A DNA stretch of 64,000 nt from Chionis minor. Its lineage: Eukaryota; Chordata; Aves; Charadriiformes; Chionididae. A program made the position numbers and the translations under genes. The stretch spans positions 124,001 to 188,000 of the forward strand of contig VZSF01008169.1 in the NCBI GenBank assembly GCA_013398295.1, in the 5' to 3' direction. Below, piece by piece: positions 48,501 through 63,550 of this stretch; positions within the stretch are counted from its first letter, which is position 1; the number at the start of each line of letters is the position of its first letter. A model generated the notes under the pieces. It was not told the origin of the DNA. It did no database searches and saw only the letters and a program-made list of their open reading frames with translations.

Positions 48501-51500
48501 ACACATCTCTAATTCTGGGCCTGTCTGCCTGGAAAGTTTCGTTTCATAAATCATTCAACAGCAGGTTTACTGAAAGGAATGTTAGGAGGCTCATTTTTGT
48601 AAACTTCCAGACCTTTCCCCAAAATAGCTCTTTTCCAGTGGAAAAAATACAGTTACCCTAATTTCCTGACTGCTCTAGGTTGGTCATTCTGTGAGACTGC
48701 ATTTTCCTTCCTGATAAGACTTTTCAAAACCTTTAAAGGTGGTATCAGAAGGGCCACCAGTTTGTGCCACAGCGCTTTTTCGCAAGGACTGTGCGGAAGA
48801 GTGATGTGTCTGTCTGGATCTGTTCACGCAGCTCAACAAGCAGTTTGCAATTTGTAAAGAGCCAAACCTCCCTGTTTGTAATACGACCTGGGGTCCTTAA
48901 ACCATAGGTCGGCATGTTTTTAAAGACATTAGCAGTGTAAGGCCAAACATTCTCAAAGCAGTGTTTGTTGCTCTTGGATTGCAAGCGACATCACAGTTTA
49001 TTTCCTTGTATTAATTTTTCTGTTGCATCAGAGTGAAATGAGTTCAAGGGTGTTGATTGGTAGGAAACAAGTATGCAGAAGTCCCATCTCACATCTGACT
49101 TTCAGAGACTATTTATTTTGTTAAAGTTAGCAAAGTGAATAGTACTTCAGATAGACAATGGCACCACTGTTTTATTTAATAATACAAACAAGGAAGAACC
49201 AAGTTGCATTTGCTTCATATGGAAAAATCTGTCTTTTCTTGTTTAGAGAATGTATCCTGTGATGACTGTCATATAGCATTAATTTTTATGCTATATTTAG
49301 AATTTAAATACCTGAATTTCTGGCAGTTTCTTTTCTTCATTGGTGACAAGTAAATGTTGAATAATCAATTGAAATATAACTTTAAAAAAGTAACTTCTGA
49401 AATGAGACAGACTAGTAGAAGGAAAGAAGGCGACATTTTGTGTATCAGTAAAACTAAAGAGTTTGTCAAACTCTAAACTGGGCAGCTTCAGGTAGTGCAA
49501 AAAACATATTTAAGGAGAAAATCCTCTCATTGTTTTAACTCTCCTTTCATGTGTAGCAAAAGACTACTCCACCCAGTACCGAAACTTGAGAGCTGGCAGC
49601 ATCTTCCTGGTGGAGAAGATGTTTGGTGTTGGAGAGAAAGAAACGACCAGTTTGCTTTCTAACGTGGTAGAATTGCATAAACTCTGGTATTATGTTATAT
49701 TCTGATACAGTCAATCCTAATGTGGAATGCAGCATAAACTTTATTCTAATTGTTACTATTTTCACTAGTTGTCAGTTGGCCACTAATGGGAAACTGAGAT
49801 GTGTTACAGAGAAATTTGGTTATACGGAGTCCAGTCAAATTGCTGCAGCCATTTTGCAAGCAAAACAGTAGTTCTTAAGGACACTTGGTTGAGGAAGAGA
49901 AGTGATATTTGCATGTTTAAACTTGTTTATTTCATCAGGTCATGTTGTTCTTTGAAGAATAAAGATAGCTGTAATTATAGTAGTATGCCAATTACTTCTT
50001 TTAATTACAGATATATTTTTTTTTAATGTGGGGGTTAGAAATTGGCTTCTCATTGTTTTTCCATTCACATATGGTGGAAACATTAGAGCAAAATATATTT
50101 TGTATTATCTTGTCTCTTCATCTGGAAAGATTTTTTTTTTAATCTGGAGAACCTATATTCACAGCATTAAATGATGACAAATATTTATTGTAGAATATGT
50201 CTTATAGTTAACTGCAGAAAGGTGTTTTCTCTGTCTTTTAGTGGTTTTGCTACCATTGAGTCTCCAGTTGTTTTCCATCAGAATTGGATCAAAATCAGCT
50301 TCACTAGATGAGATTGTTAGTCCCTCCTTGGGCAAAACTTTGGTTAAGATCAAATGAACCTTTCCCAAGCACGCTACAGGATATAACTGCTGTCAACAAT
50401 GGTGTTTCTTTGTCTGTTCTAGTTTGCAAATATATCTTGCCTGTGAAACCCCGAGATGTTTTGATTAATTGCATCTTTTAGAAATCTGTCTGTGTTTTGC
50501 CTGCTTTATTCACACTTAAAAGGGACACAGCTATTACCTTCCCTCTAAGTTATGTGAGGAAAGAGGATTGTGTTTACCTTTTGTGGTATATTTCTGAGCT
50601 CCGTAACATTTAAAAAATATTTTTCATGCCTTTGGTCTAATTCTAAATGTTATTTTTCATTATTCATAAAAAATACGGGTTAAAAGCTCTCAGAGGTTTT
50701 ATGTAGACTTCCGTGCAGTAGTCTGATGCCTCTGACAGATAATCCCAGAGAGATCTCTTCCACAAAACAGGACTTGTTCTTGATAATTATTCTCATATTA
50801 CGACTACTGCTTCTTCACTTTGAGCAATCTGATAAGGAGACTACATCATGCAGAGTCAGGAAAATTCCTTTCAAGTAGGGGAGATTTTCCATGTGGGCAG
50901 CTCTTGAAATTAAAGATCTGTAATTATTTACAATGCATGGGATGGTCCACAGCCTCTCTTACATTGATAAAAGTTCATTTGATAGTGATGTGTGTGTCAC
51001 TGTTCAATACTTTATTTCCTGATTTTCACTCTCATACTGCTGAAGGTTCTTAAAGAGCCTTTTAGTGACAAAATAGGTTTTTGTGGAGCACTTGAATGTC
51101 CTGTTTGTGATGCTTGTCATGCATCTTGTGTGTATTTTAAGTGCTGCTGTGATCATCGTCTGACTCTCAAAATTGGTATTCACTTCAGGAGAGCAGGCAA
51201 GCTTTAGGCAGTTATGGTATAAAAGCTATATGCCTTGCTCTATCAGGAACAAATAGTACTGAGACCTTGTATGAAATTCATTCATAGATATGATGCCTGC
51301 ATTTTGCAGAACAGAATTGGTGGCCTTATGGTTTTCCCCTAAACTTCATACTACAAATGGAGAGAATAATTTATGTGGAAAACTCAGTTTATGGCTGAGC
51401 AATCGCATAGCAGCTCCTATTTCCCTCCATTGCCAGATCCTCAGCAACATCTTGTCCTGTTTGCAAAAGCCATCTAGTTTATGAAAGTTAGAAGGCTCCC

Positions 51501-52576
51501 AAACAGAACAAGCTGCTTGTGTTTGTAAAGTATACAGCTGCTGGATCCAGAGATGATGCGCTGGAAGGGCAGTATTCCCATCTTTCTTTAATTGATAATA
51601 TTGGCACTTCTCATGCCCCCACTCTGAAAAGACTGCAGACTCTTGCCTGGCTTTATGCTGGCGTGCACCCAAAGAAAAATAAGACAGCGCTCCTATGGCC
51701 GCTTCAGTTTCTCAAGATGCTCAGTTGAAGTACACCGCTAACAAAAGATCTGTTACAAGGAAAAGGAGAGAGAGTAACTACTACTCCACCTTCTGTCTCT
51801 CTGTAGAAGCACTGAAAGTTAGAGGTCACGTATGCAGCAACACACAGTGCTGGGCATAGACACTATCAGGTCCCAGGGTCAGACAGTTGACCTACTGGCA
51901 GTGTATTGTAGTGCAGCCCCATTGCCCACTGTATTGCAAAAACCACAGATATTTATCAGGCAATTATTATTTTTGATGGTAAAGCAAATCTGGGTATAGT
52001 TGTCACAAATACACTTTTAAAGTGCCTCAGATTTCCAGTATATAAATGCTATTTATAATCTATTTCTCTTTGATATTGGTCATTTTTGCTATTATAAAAC
52101 GTGCCTTTATAATTTGAAAATAGGTTGTATAGAACTTTGATAGTTTTTCAATGTTTGATTTAAATGACAAAGTTCAATAAGCTTTCTTTGCCCAGCTTAT
52201 CTGTAGAAAATACATGCCTTATAAATACCCAGTGCACCAATATTTAAAAGGCCATGTGTTATCTGAGAAAACTCATGCAGAGAATCAACAGCCCTGCCAT
52301 AGGAATCAATCAGAATGGTACTGCAAACAAGGGACCTTTTGTACCTCTACAAGTGCAGAACAGCATGAATTTTACAACTACTGAGTGTACTCCTAAGTTA
52401 ATTATCATTTAGGGTCTAAATAAAATAATTCTCCATAAAAAAATTGCATTGAAAAAAGATTTTGTGGCATATAGCATCCTATTTATTGTTTATTCAACTA
52501 AAACTGAAATTGTAATCAGAAGTCAGATTTGAATCACAGGCTGTGGGGAAAATTGCATCTTTTCAGTGGGGTTAAT

Positions 52577-52607
52577 TAGATTGAGTAACCATTCTACGAT
52601 TCTATGA
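52577..52607 (+). mobile_element. CR1 3'-terminal remnant
   Basis: The end ...gtaaccattctacgattctatgaaa matches only the last about 30 bp of CR1 (aaccattctatgattctatg). The sequence upstream is not recognisable as CR1, so this is either a very short truncation or a decayed copy. Confidence 0.4.
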
Positions 52608-52829
52608 AAGTGCTAACGCAGCTATCTGGAAAGCTGTTATTTTATTCACCATATATTTGTGCTATATAGACACACCATATGATGCCCAGGTCTTAGATTT
52701 AATAAAGGGGTTGAGAGCAACACCAGTGGGCCACTTCAGGGATTTAATCAAAAAGAAGCAGCATTGTTGCCTAAGAGTTGTTTAAAATAGTGCAGTATAT
52801 AGTCTGCACAGCCCTCTTTTAGCATGCTT

Positions 52830-52876
52830 ATTTAATGTATATACACTATACACTAAGTAGTATATAGTGTATGTAG
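52830..52876. repeat. Imperfect AT-rich palindrome
   Basis: gtatatacactatacacta is followed within a few bases by agtatatagtgtatgtaga, allowing an imperfect hairpin. This is a typical cruciform-prone intronic AT repeat. Confidence 0.7.
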
Positions 52877-55544
52877 ACTGCAGGAATTATCCTCTAGTGG
52901 TGGATATGTGATTCCAAATTTAATTTGTTGAAGAAGCAAAAGTGCCACAGGTGGAAGAAGGATTCTTCATGAAACCCTGACCTGAGTGCATTAATTGTGA
53001 GGAAGAGATGGTGCTGTGAGTGTTTTCCCTTATAGTTCACAGAATCTCCAGCGAACCTGCAGTGTTTGCTGACTTCCACTGTGCAGCCCTCAGCACCTCC
53101 AGTGTCTTTGGCTTAGACTTGAGATTGAACTTCCCAAAAGTGAGGACAGAGGTGTACCTTCTGGGAGGTATCTGGCAATGGCATTTCCTTCCTTCACTGA
53201 CTTTTAATTATTATTAGATCTTTGCCAATATTATTGACCTGCCAAATATTTTGCATTGTTTCAAAGGAAGTTTGCTTACATATTAAGCTAAATAAAACTT
53301 GTCAATAGCAGGCTTGATTTTTATTACTGTGTAATCACTGCTATAGACTATATCAGATTTCTAGTACTCTCAAATTCTTGTCTGTCAGGAGTGCCAGATC
53401 TTCTCAGTCAACACCTATTGACTCGCTTCCAGAGTTGTGTCTGTTTTTAACCAAAAAGATTGAGGAAATATTTTTGTTGCTTTTTACTTTTTCATACCTG
53501 CTTTGGGAGAAGTCTCATTTTTCTCAAGAATTTGACTTGCTTCTTGTGTAGTTGAGCACATTGTATTACGTCTTGCCATGTAAAGCCATGAAATGTAACT
53601 GAAGTGGACAAATTGAACACAGTTAGTCTCTAGGGCAGTGACACTGGGATACGGATTGCTTTCAAGAATAAAGAATTGCTTTTAAAGGTCTATAAAATGG
53701 CCATGTTCAACGTTTACTTCTGACTGTATTTAACAAAAAATTATGTGGTTTCAAGTTAGAGAAATTAATGTCTGCATTATTTTAGGAAGCACTTGACCAC
53801 AAAAAGTCTTGCTTTGACATAGACTGGAAAACAGATGGAACAGAGGAAGGGCGCATGGATAATTTACATTCCTTTTATTTCCTTCTGTTTTGCTTCCAGT
53901 GCCAACACATTGTGGTGTTTCTTTGTGTTTGGAGGCTTATGAGTATTTTATTGCAGTGCTCAAGGGACTTGACTGGGCATATTATGAATTTAATATCATT
54001 ATTACGGTTACTAACAAATCCTTGAGTTTGCAGAGTTGCGGAAAGAGAGTATGTTCTAGGATGTAAACACCTCACAATAGAAAATAAAGAGGCAAGGAAA
54101 ACTAACTGAATCCTAACTATTGGCACCCCAGGGAAATGAAGGGGTTTCAGTCTTGAGGTTTACCTGCTGCTGCATTTGGTATTTTCTTGCTTGGGAAAAA
54201 CTACTATAGTATACGGCAGAGAACAAAACTGGTGTCATTAAAAATTGTTTGGGTGTCTTCTTCCCATGTTCTTACTGAAGCTAGCTGCATCTTGTAGTAT
54301 TACTGGACAGACAATTCATTTATCATCATTTAACAGAAAAAAATTGTAATTCCTCAGAGGTTCTGCTAAACTTTTAAAAATTCCTATGAATTTGTATTTC
54401 CTAAATATTTGTGGAATCTGCTTTGGTGTCATGTCCAAATTAGGATTTTCCTTCCTTTCTCTTGAAGTCTCCCACCTCCATTTTGTATAGCAGTCTTGAT
54501 TTTTAGGCCTTCCCTGTGAGTAGCAGGGCTATACTACCTGCATCCTCTTGGGTATTAGTGATACATACATTGATTCTCCCTCCCATTAAACGTGTGTGTG
54601 TTTGATAAAAAATGGAGATTTTTTTCTGAAGGAAAGGTGAGATACAAGTCTAAAATCATTATCAACGCAGTTACCACTTACACCAGTAACACTTTCTGAG
54701 TGTTGACTGGGGCCGGAGCATGCCAATGAGAATGTGATACAAGAACTAACTCAGTATCTAAGCTTTTATTGCATTTCACATCCAGAGACTCTGATTAAAC
54801 AATATTTTTGTGCCAATTTAGCATAATAATGATAATTGACATTCTTCTAGATTTACTTTTTAAAATAATATGTTGAAATAAAAGTTAAGTAAAAGCAAGT
54901 CAGTATATGCAGTTGGTGTCAGTCACCAGCCTATTCGAATTCAGGCCTTACTTGCTGTAAACATTAAATAGGACCTCTGAAATACCTCATGTATTCTCCA
55001 TAGGGAATATATAGATGTGATTTAATTATCAGTTGACTTGTGAGAACAGCTGAAAGAGCATTTCTCATAAAGTTAGAAAAAAGATCTGTGAAGTTTAGCA
55101 ACTTGAATACATTGTTGACTTGGGACATATCAATTGTACCGGAGAAGTATTTCCCTCTGGCCTGTGATTTTGGAGAAAGAAATGGAATATCCATTTCAAA
55201 GAACAGGGTGCTTAAACCAGGTGGTCTTATTACAAATGCATATTTGTATCTATCTGGCTTTTTGCATGTGTTTTTATTTTCATAGAGGGTATCAAATTGT
55301 AGTTTATCATTTAATGAAACGCTCATGGTTTCTTTTTCAGCGATATAACTTAGATATAGTACTACGTGTTTTGGGAAAGATCTTAATCACAATACATGCC
55401 TTTTTGGGGACAAAATGCATGGCAATCCGTAGTGGTGTGCTGCATCTGTTATACTAGTGAAATTTGTACTGGTTCTCAAGTAGTGTTTGACTGTTCTGGA
55501 TAGCTGCATTTACAGAAGCTCTTTTCATTGCCTTTCTGTCTGAT

Positions 55545-55690
55545 GTGCAGCTGCTTCACATCTTCTTTGTTGGGCATTTCTTTGATGCAATTTCAACAAT
55601 GACCAAATTTGTTGGTGACACAAAACCAGATGGGCCAAGAATGCTCTTGTGGCCCGGCCAAAATGCAATGACCTTCAGAGATTAGTGTGG
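55545..55690 (+). mobile_element. Degraded CR1 reverse-transcriptase fragment
   Basis: Plus-strand translation gives LHIFFVGHFFDAISTMTKFV then GDTKPDG and ends at a stop. It aligns with the CR1 segment around the catalytic motif (LFNIFVxDLDxGIxxTLSKFADDTKLGG). The active-site pair reads GD instead of DD, and the fragment is non-functional. The edges are approximate. Confidence 0.68.
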
Positions 55691-58600
55691 CAGAGGGCAT
55701 AGGGAGCAAAGGGAGATAAGCTGCTTAATAAACATACCGTTCTGTAAGGCAAGGGTGAAGAAGGATTGGCAATGGGAGGACCTGGCCACATTTGTAACAT
55801 TAAGGGAAACTCATTTTCGAGATCGTTGTCTCAGTTCTGTCCTAGCATGTCTTTTTATAAACCAAACATTTCAGACTTCACAGTCCTCAAATAGCACAGA
55901 GGGAGCGAGGGGGTTAGGAGAGAACTAATGCACAAAATGAAAACTTTTGAGGATACCGCTGTAATATAGGTAATTTACATTTCAACTCTCAAAAACCTGA
56001 CCTTGCGAAGGTATTTGGGGGGGAAAAAGTAATCTATATTGCTTTGCTAGACTCAGATAAGTCATCAGTAGCTGCAACAGGGATGGAGTTTAATATGTTT
56101 TTATATCCCAGGGAGTTTAATAATACAGCCTGAATATTTGTACTTGAATTTCTTATGACTGAATTACATGTATTGTAATTAAAAAGTAATTCAATTTAAG
56201 AAATTCTAAATGGATATAAATTGTGGTATTCACATACTTCTACTAATAACATGCCCTGTTGTGAATTTGGCTTTTAGCTTATGAACAGAAAAAAAATCTG
56301 CACTTCAATGTATGCCTTTAAAAATACTGCTACTAAATTGAGTTGTCTTGTAAATTTAGTATGATCCATAACAATGAAAGCCTTCCATAAAAATTGTAAA
56401 TGTATTACCAGCTCAAGGCTATTTTTAATATTTTATTTTTACATATATAATCTGTTAACAAATCAAAGCTATAAGCATTGTAGCAAAAAGCTGTCCATTC
56501 AAATATAAGCAAGCTTATGTGGGGTTTCTTTCTGGTCATATGTTTTCTCCAGGATTCTCAGAGCACAGCTAGCATTTATAACTTTTGTAATAAATAATCT
56601 TACTGTAAAGATCTGAAGAAGGAAAAGATGAAACTATGGCAGAATGGCTTTGTGTTTTGCTTTGTATTGAAAATGGGACGTGATCTGGGGCTGATATACC
56701 GAAACTTGTGAATTTCAAGGAATGCTAGCAAAACGTCTAGAAATGAGTCCTGACAGCACTGGGCTGAGAAAGTGGAAACGTCTTCAATTGTACTTACTAC
56801 TTGGAGACAGAATAGACACCGGAGCAAAGGCAATGGCAAGTAGAGGCTTGTTCCTAATCGTAAAAAATGGAGGGAGTCCAAAAGCAGAAAAATGACAAAT
56901 CTTTTTACAGCATGTATCAAAAAACATGATAATTCAGCAAAGCAAAAATAGAACAATACTGTCATAATTGCTTTCCATGAGGCAGAAAAAAAGGAGACCT
57001 GAAGACCTAGAGAAAGGAATTGTACTTTTCTGTCCAGAACTTTTAGTGTTACCAAGAAACACGGGCCTTTTCCTCAGAAGAAAAATATTTAGGAAACATT
57101 GAAAATCACAGAGACCTATTTTCAAACTGGCAGCCCAATAAATACAAATTGTTCTGATTAGTCTGATTTTTGACTACAGGTATTAAAAACCCCCTAATTG
57201 TTTTCAAAATTTCTCAAAAATTGTGCATTAGAAAGAATTGCATTCTAAACTTTAAAGTGCGACCTTCAACTTTAAACTAAGACGTTAAAGTTAGACTTTA
57301 AATTTCCTAATTTTGCTATTGACTTATTGTGTCCCTGTCAAGAAATTGTACAGCCCTGATGGTTTGATATTCTCTGTAATGACACGTGGGTATAGAGGAG
57401 CAAACTTTTTAAAATTTTTACGGGGACCTCAAATGATAGGCAAAGTGTTTTGTCACTCCTTTCCTGCAGCAGTAGTTATCCCGCAGGATGAGGTTGAACA
57501 CTGATATTTTTTTCTTTTCTTCTGTGGATCTTCTAAATAGATCCACATTGAGACATCCTACTTCATCCTTTCTTCATTCAGCTATATTTTGTATAAAGAG
57601 AAAAGCATATTAGAATTTCTGTGATTTTTCCTGAATAAAATATGAAAAGGAATATAGTTACTTAATGTTTTGCTTTTGTAGAAAAGATCGATTCTGAGTG
57701 GTATTATAAAATGTACTTCTCCCTTCTTTGAAGAGTAGCGGGGTTTTGGCTCTCCATTCTAGGATACAGTGGAGAGTGGAGATTCTTCTCCCATGATGCC
57801 AGTTGGAGCGAAGCTGGGATGCGGTTTGTAATGCTCTTTGTGTATAGGAAGAGGTCTTTCTCAGTTTCTCTGTGCAGTACTGTATTCAATACGCAGAGCT
57901 TCTCCATCCCTCCCTCTTTCTATCTCTCCCTGTACCTACAGAGAGGTATTTATATCTGTCATATATATGGATCTATAGATCTATAAACAACTGCCATAGG
58001 CCATTTGCTTCAGAGCGCATCTGTCTGAACTGACCATCCTTGCAGTGAATCTGCCTGGTTTGCTCCTTTTTAGACTGGGCAGTGGTAGGGGTCAGGGCAG
58101 GCAGGAACTGGACGTCTGGATCAGAACCTGACAAAACATGCTAATCTCCACTTTTTGTGAGTTAGGGTTGAGCATCATAAGCATCGGTGGCCCTACATGA
58201 AAGAAATTGCTTCTCCTCCTTGTTCACAGCCTCTATCTCTCATGCCTAAATTACATCACTACCAATGAATTCCATTTAATGCAACTAATTTCTGGCAGAA
58301 ACCCCATAAAGTCACAGTGTAATGATGTGCACTAGGATGATCTTTCCTCCGTTGTGTCTTCTTGTATTATTTCCTCCTGAATCTTATTTTCTCAAATGAA
58401 CTGAAAAAGTGCTTGTCTTTTGGGGTTCATATTTTTATTTTATTTCGTTTATAAATGCGTCCTGTTCCATAATCTTTCTTCAGAATGTTCTTGTGGGTGG
58501 AAAAATAGTTGAACATACTTATTAAGAAAAGATGAAGAAGCTTTATCAGTTGCCTAAAATGTTTATAATGTCTAGATATTCTATCCTGTCTTCTTAATTA

Positions 58601-60111
58601 GTTTTGCGAACGACACCAATTTGCACACTGAATTTGTCTGGATATTAGAAAGTATTCAAGTGTAAAATAACCATTAGGCTGATTCTCCTATGCTATTATT
58701 TTGTTGTATTTTGTTTTATTCTAAGAAAAGTGGTTTGTTTGGGCTTTTTTATCTGAAGTTACAGCTTTTCTATCCTTGTACTCTATGATTTGATTTACCA
58801 TCAGGTTAAATGGACTAACTAAATTAATGTCCTAATGAGTGTAGTTTATTTTGGAAGATGGATTATTGCCCAGTTTTGTTACCTTTCTAGATGATTTCCC
58901 ATATTGCAATCAAATCATTAGCCAGTTTTGGGGGACTTCTGAAATAGATTTAACGTTTATTATGACTAACTTCATACTTTTGAGCAATGTGTTCCTCTTT
59001 CTCCCCAGATTATGTACAGAAACAATATAAGCATTCATTCTGATACAGCCTTTAAACATAAGAAATGGTCCCATTCACGCTAAATCAGGTTTTGGCCTTT
59101 GTGTGGAGACAATGATGTGATGGGATTCTCCTTTTGTTGCATGCATTAGAAATTCACCCAGGGATACAGCTTAATGCTTGCGTGCTTGGCAAATGTGATT
59201 AAACTCTGACTTAGATAAAAGGAGAGTAAGAACAATTGTATGGTAAAGGAAACAAGGTATGGTATGAACTACGCAGATCCCGTAGAAGCACGTGGAACTG
59301 TGAAATACGTGAAAGCTCAAAACAGGGAAATGCTTGAAATGATCCAAGTGCAAGGGTAAAGCTTAGCCTGGGTTTCCCATAATTTTGGAGAAAGAGGCGT
59401 TTTCTTCCTTTGTCCGATATACTTGCCCTTGTTTACAGGGTAGAAGGTTGATCTTTGCTTGAATGGAGGAAGAGGGTAATGTTTCAGGATGGAAGAAGGA
59501 GATACTCCTTAAGCAAGGAAGTCTTCTTCTGATTCACTTGACCTAGAAATGAACTGCTTGTATGTTATGTTCCCATCCAGCATGACTCTTTCCCTGTCCT
59601 ACGCCAGCTTTATATCCAAATATGCATCTACCCAGTTCACTGGGATATTTTCAAAATCAGTGAGAAATCTTTTCAGTTTAACCAGACTGGTTAAGATCAT
59701 GTGGGTCTTCTCTTGAGGGAAACACTGTGAGGATACATGTCTAGGAAAATCAGAAGTAGGGGTATTTTTTTGGTATTACAGTTGGACAGAGGAGGTGTAG
59801 TTCATTGAGAGCTGCAGGTCTGTTCCCAAACGTGAATGACCTCTGAGATTTTTTTCATGGTAAATCTCAGTTCTGGTAGATAAAGCAGTTTTAAATGTTT
59901 GGGTCTTCTCTTGATCCTTACGCTTATGGGAACGAATAGAGTGTGGGTGAGAGTGGAAATTAATCACTAGAGACAGAATGGAAAGGTGCAAAGGTGAAAG
60001 TTCTTTCAGAAAAGGGAAATTATTACACTCCCTGAAAACAATAGAGGAGTGATATAAATATCCCATCTAAATTTCTGCAGGCAAAACATATCTGGGACAG
60101 GCAAAGGAAAT

Positions 60112-60133
60112 TAAAAAAAAAAAAAAAAAAAAA
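60112..60133. repeat. Long A-tract
   Basis: About 22 A residues followed by cccaaaaaacaaccaccaca. It may be the tail of an unrecognised retroposon; no body was identified upstream. Confidence 0.85.
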
Positions 60134-61117
60134 CCCAAAAAACAACCACCACAACGGAAATACACACAGACAGCTCTTAGTTTTAAAAATCTTGTGACTA
60201 TGTTGTATACAGCTGTCTGTGTTTCATTGGACTTGTATAAAGAAAGAATTCTTGAAACAACTTTTGTACAGCGACTTTGGGAAAGAGTCCAGGAATGGAT
60301 ATTTTGTCTTCAGAAGACCCATGTGCCTATGCCTAGAATTCATCTTTCATATAGAGTGACCTATGGTTGCTTGCTGCTAAGATCATCAAATTTCACATTG
60401 CCAGCATTTGTTTTAAAGAAAAACATTTTCAAAAGCTTTATTCAACATGCAAAAACCTTGCGCTCATGCTTTCATACTTCCCTCTTTGTTTTGAGACCAA
60501 TAGCTTTATTGATATTATAATGGATTTTTTGACAAATTAATCCTAACTGATTTATTGGTTTTATTGATATTACTATTGTGTGAGAACAAAGGAGAAGATT
60601 TTATGGATTTGAGTTAGTTCAGTCTCGACTTCAAGGAAGACACAAAGAGAAAAAACTGTGTCTGGATTGTTCTTGCATAAGGCTCCTTTTCTTATTTGGT
60701 CACAATTAATATTTTAGGCTACTCTTGTAAACACGAGGGTATTTTTGTAAAAAAAAGAAATGTACTTTTGTAGCGTGAGTGGTGATTGCACTCAAATAAC
60801 CAATTTTTTTAAAGACACATTTCTGTTTTTTGGAAGGTGGTCAGTGGCAATGTACAGCAAGTGCCACCTTGATTTACACAGAAGATTGAGGTGACCTTTA
60901 GTGCTCTTAGAGCGCACAAGGCAGACTCTCCCAGAGGGGAAAGGTTTACCTGGTTATTAAGAAGGAAGCAAGCCTTACGGTCAAAGGACCAACTTCAACT
61001 CCCTGGCTACGCCGCCAGGCGTATCTCCTGGCTCCTCTCTGACAGAGTGCCCGTTAAGCCAGTCGCACGGGTTATCTATTTGCTTACCTCTCGGCAAGCT
61101 GATTATAAAATGTTTGA

Positions 61118-61266
61118 AGTCTGGTCCCCATCCTTGGAGGTTTCAAAACCTGCCTGGATAAGCCCTGAGCAACTTGGTCTGATACTGCCACTGACCGTGC
61201 TTTTAGCAGTAATTTCTAGAGGCATCTCTTGAGGGCCCTTCCAACCTGAAGTATTCTATGATCTTA
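61118..61266 (+). mobile_element. CR1 LINE 3' fragment, short
   Basis: WSPSLEVSKPAWISPEQLG corresponds to CR1 APSLEVFKARLDGALSNL. It is followed by 3' UTR remnants (gggcccttccaacctgaagt) and the terminal attctatgatcttatga. The sequence immediately upstream (60890-61117) is an open frame but not recognisable CR1. Confidence 0.8.
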
Positions 61267-63550
61267 TGAACGAACAATCAACAGCATTTGAGAATACGTG
61301 TATATTGCGTTTGTTAAATAAGGCAAAACTGAGTTTTTCCTAAATGGTATCTGGATGTAATATACAGATCTCATTATGCTGTAATATGGCCTTACTCTCT
61401 GTATGAATAACAGATTGTAATAGAAAGCAAATTCTTTGTGGGTAAAAGTCATTGAAAGTTTTGTCATCCACAGAGGGGAGGTTCAGAATTCTCATTCACA
61501 ATTCATGAGTCATATTCTCTATTGCCTTCTGCTTTATGGAGTCACTGTCCCTGCGCACAATGGGCAGAAAACATTTTATCAAATCAATCTGAGCCTGAAT
61601 GTTTTTCACTGTGCTTTCCAAGGACATTGCGGGTAAGAGGCACAGAGAAGGATGACTCATGTTTCTCCTCTTCTCACTGGTCTGCTTTGTTTCAGAAACC
61701 CTTCAAAGAAGGGTATATACTGTGGTGGGAAGAACTGATCCACCAAAGGAGTGGTGTAGACTTCGGTGTCTCCTTGCTGCTGTTGCAAATCCATGGCATC
61801 CATTTCTGACATCCTTGTAAGATTAATAAATGAAATACCTAACTTTGGGAATGGATAGCTATAGGCATGTGGATGTTTTCCCAAAGATTTGGGAAGCTGG
61901 TGCGGTAATTAAGTTAATTAAATAGTGAATACACTTTTCATTTATATAGCTATCAAAATGCAGTCTGTATTAGTCTATTTATTTACACAGTTGTCTGTCT
62001 CTTGAACATCAGTATGCATTAATGATTACTGGGGACATATGGTATGGGAAAGAAGATGCTTACTGTTTGTAGGCTATCCATTATTTATTTCCAGAGGCTA
62101 TATTATCTTTTTTTTTTTTCCTACAGAGACTTTCTATGTAATGCATATAACCCAACATGCTGTAAGTTGCATTAGAGGTTATATTTAGTTGAGGTTGAAC
62201 AAACAAATCTGAAAAGGGGATGAGGCTGTTTTTTTAATGAAATATCTGTTGTGGGAATGCATACCTATTGGGAATCTTTCTAATTGGCTTGAGCCATCTA
62301 GACAGCTTTGGCTGTAATATATTTTATAAATTAGAAATAACCACAACCAAGAGTATAGACTCTAGTCTATAGTATCTATTTATACTGTGAAACAATCTTT
62401 CTGTGTGCAAAACACAAGACAGATTTATCATTTATCATGATGAAATGTAAGTGCTTTGTTTCTGAGCATCATTGAAGTGCAAAGAATAAATTTAGATTTA
62501 TTCCTAAATAGCTTGCCTTACTTTGTAAAATTTGCCATTCTGTTGGTAGGGTTTGCCAGTCAGTAACATGATATGCTGTTAGGCATAATCTTACGAAAAT
62601 TTCTTGTAATTGGAAAATCAGTAGCATTTTTTTAAAGACTGGAGCAGTTGTTATACTGTTATTTCCGCACATTATTATTTGAGAACAGTTTTCTTATGGG
62701 GAGGAGTTACTAACGTTACGAACAGTAAAGTACTAAAAACATTTTCAAAATTTTTACTCTGTGCAAGTCAGTGCTTTAAGAGTCACTGTGTAAAGGCATA
62801 GAAATTCTGTGTTTATAGTTTTCTTCTGTTTTTAGATGTAAGGCAGAGTTGTTGGGCTTGATATATGGTTTATTGCTCTCACTATTTTAATTCAATCTTT
62901 GCTTAGAACATTGAACAAAAACCAAATAAAGTTGGTGTTAGATTCGGCAAGCGTAATTGAAAAGTTATAAATACAATTGCTTTCTGAATGACACATTGGA
63001 TAGTAGTGTGCTGGATGTTTGGCAGTATCATATAAAATCCAAACTTTGTAGATAATGACAGCTTAATTCTGAACTTCTGAGAGAAGAAATACTAAAAAAG
63101 CAAGGAAGAGGGGTGATGCAGCTTGTGTCTGAATGAAAGGACCATAGCCAGGCCCCTGAATACTGCCATGTTTGCACATACATCCGCATATATGTCAAAC
63201 TATGACAGACACAACAGTGGCTATTTTTAAGAAGTTTCCAGTGTTGAGACACAGAGAAATTTGCAGATGATTTGTGGATATTTGAAACTGGTTAATTTTC
63301 AACAAATACTCAGGAAACACTTTTTGAGAAACTTAAGGATTGTGAAAATGGTGTATATTTCTCAGTATCTGCATAATTGCTGCAGTAATGTAGCCCTCAT
63401 TCCCAAAATACCTGTCTCTTAAATCCATAGTAAATATTTTTTGTTACTTTCATTCATTTTATCCTTCTTATTTCCTTCTCTGATAAGTTTCTGGAAAGTA
63501 AAGATTGAGAATTGAAACATCCAGAGTTATGAAGTTTCTCTGTGAAATAG

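Noticed and set aside
56600..57055. 151-codon minus-strand ORF, the longest gap-free ORF
   Set aside because: Hydrophobic, low-complexity composition typical of the complement of A-rich DNA; no recognisable domain and no splice or promoter context.
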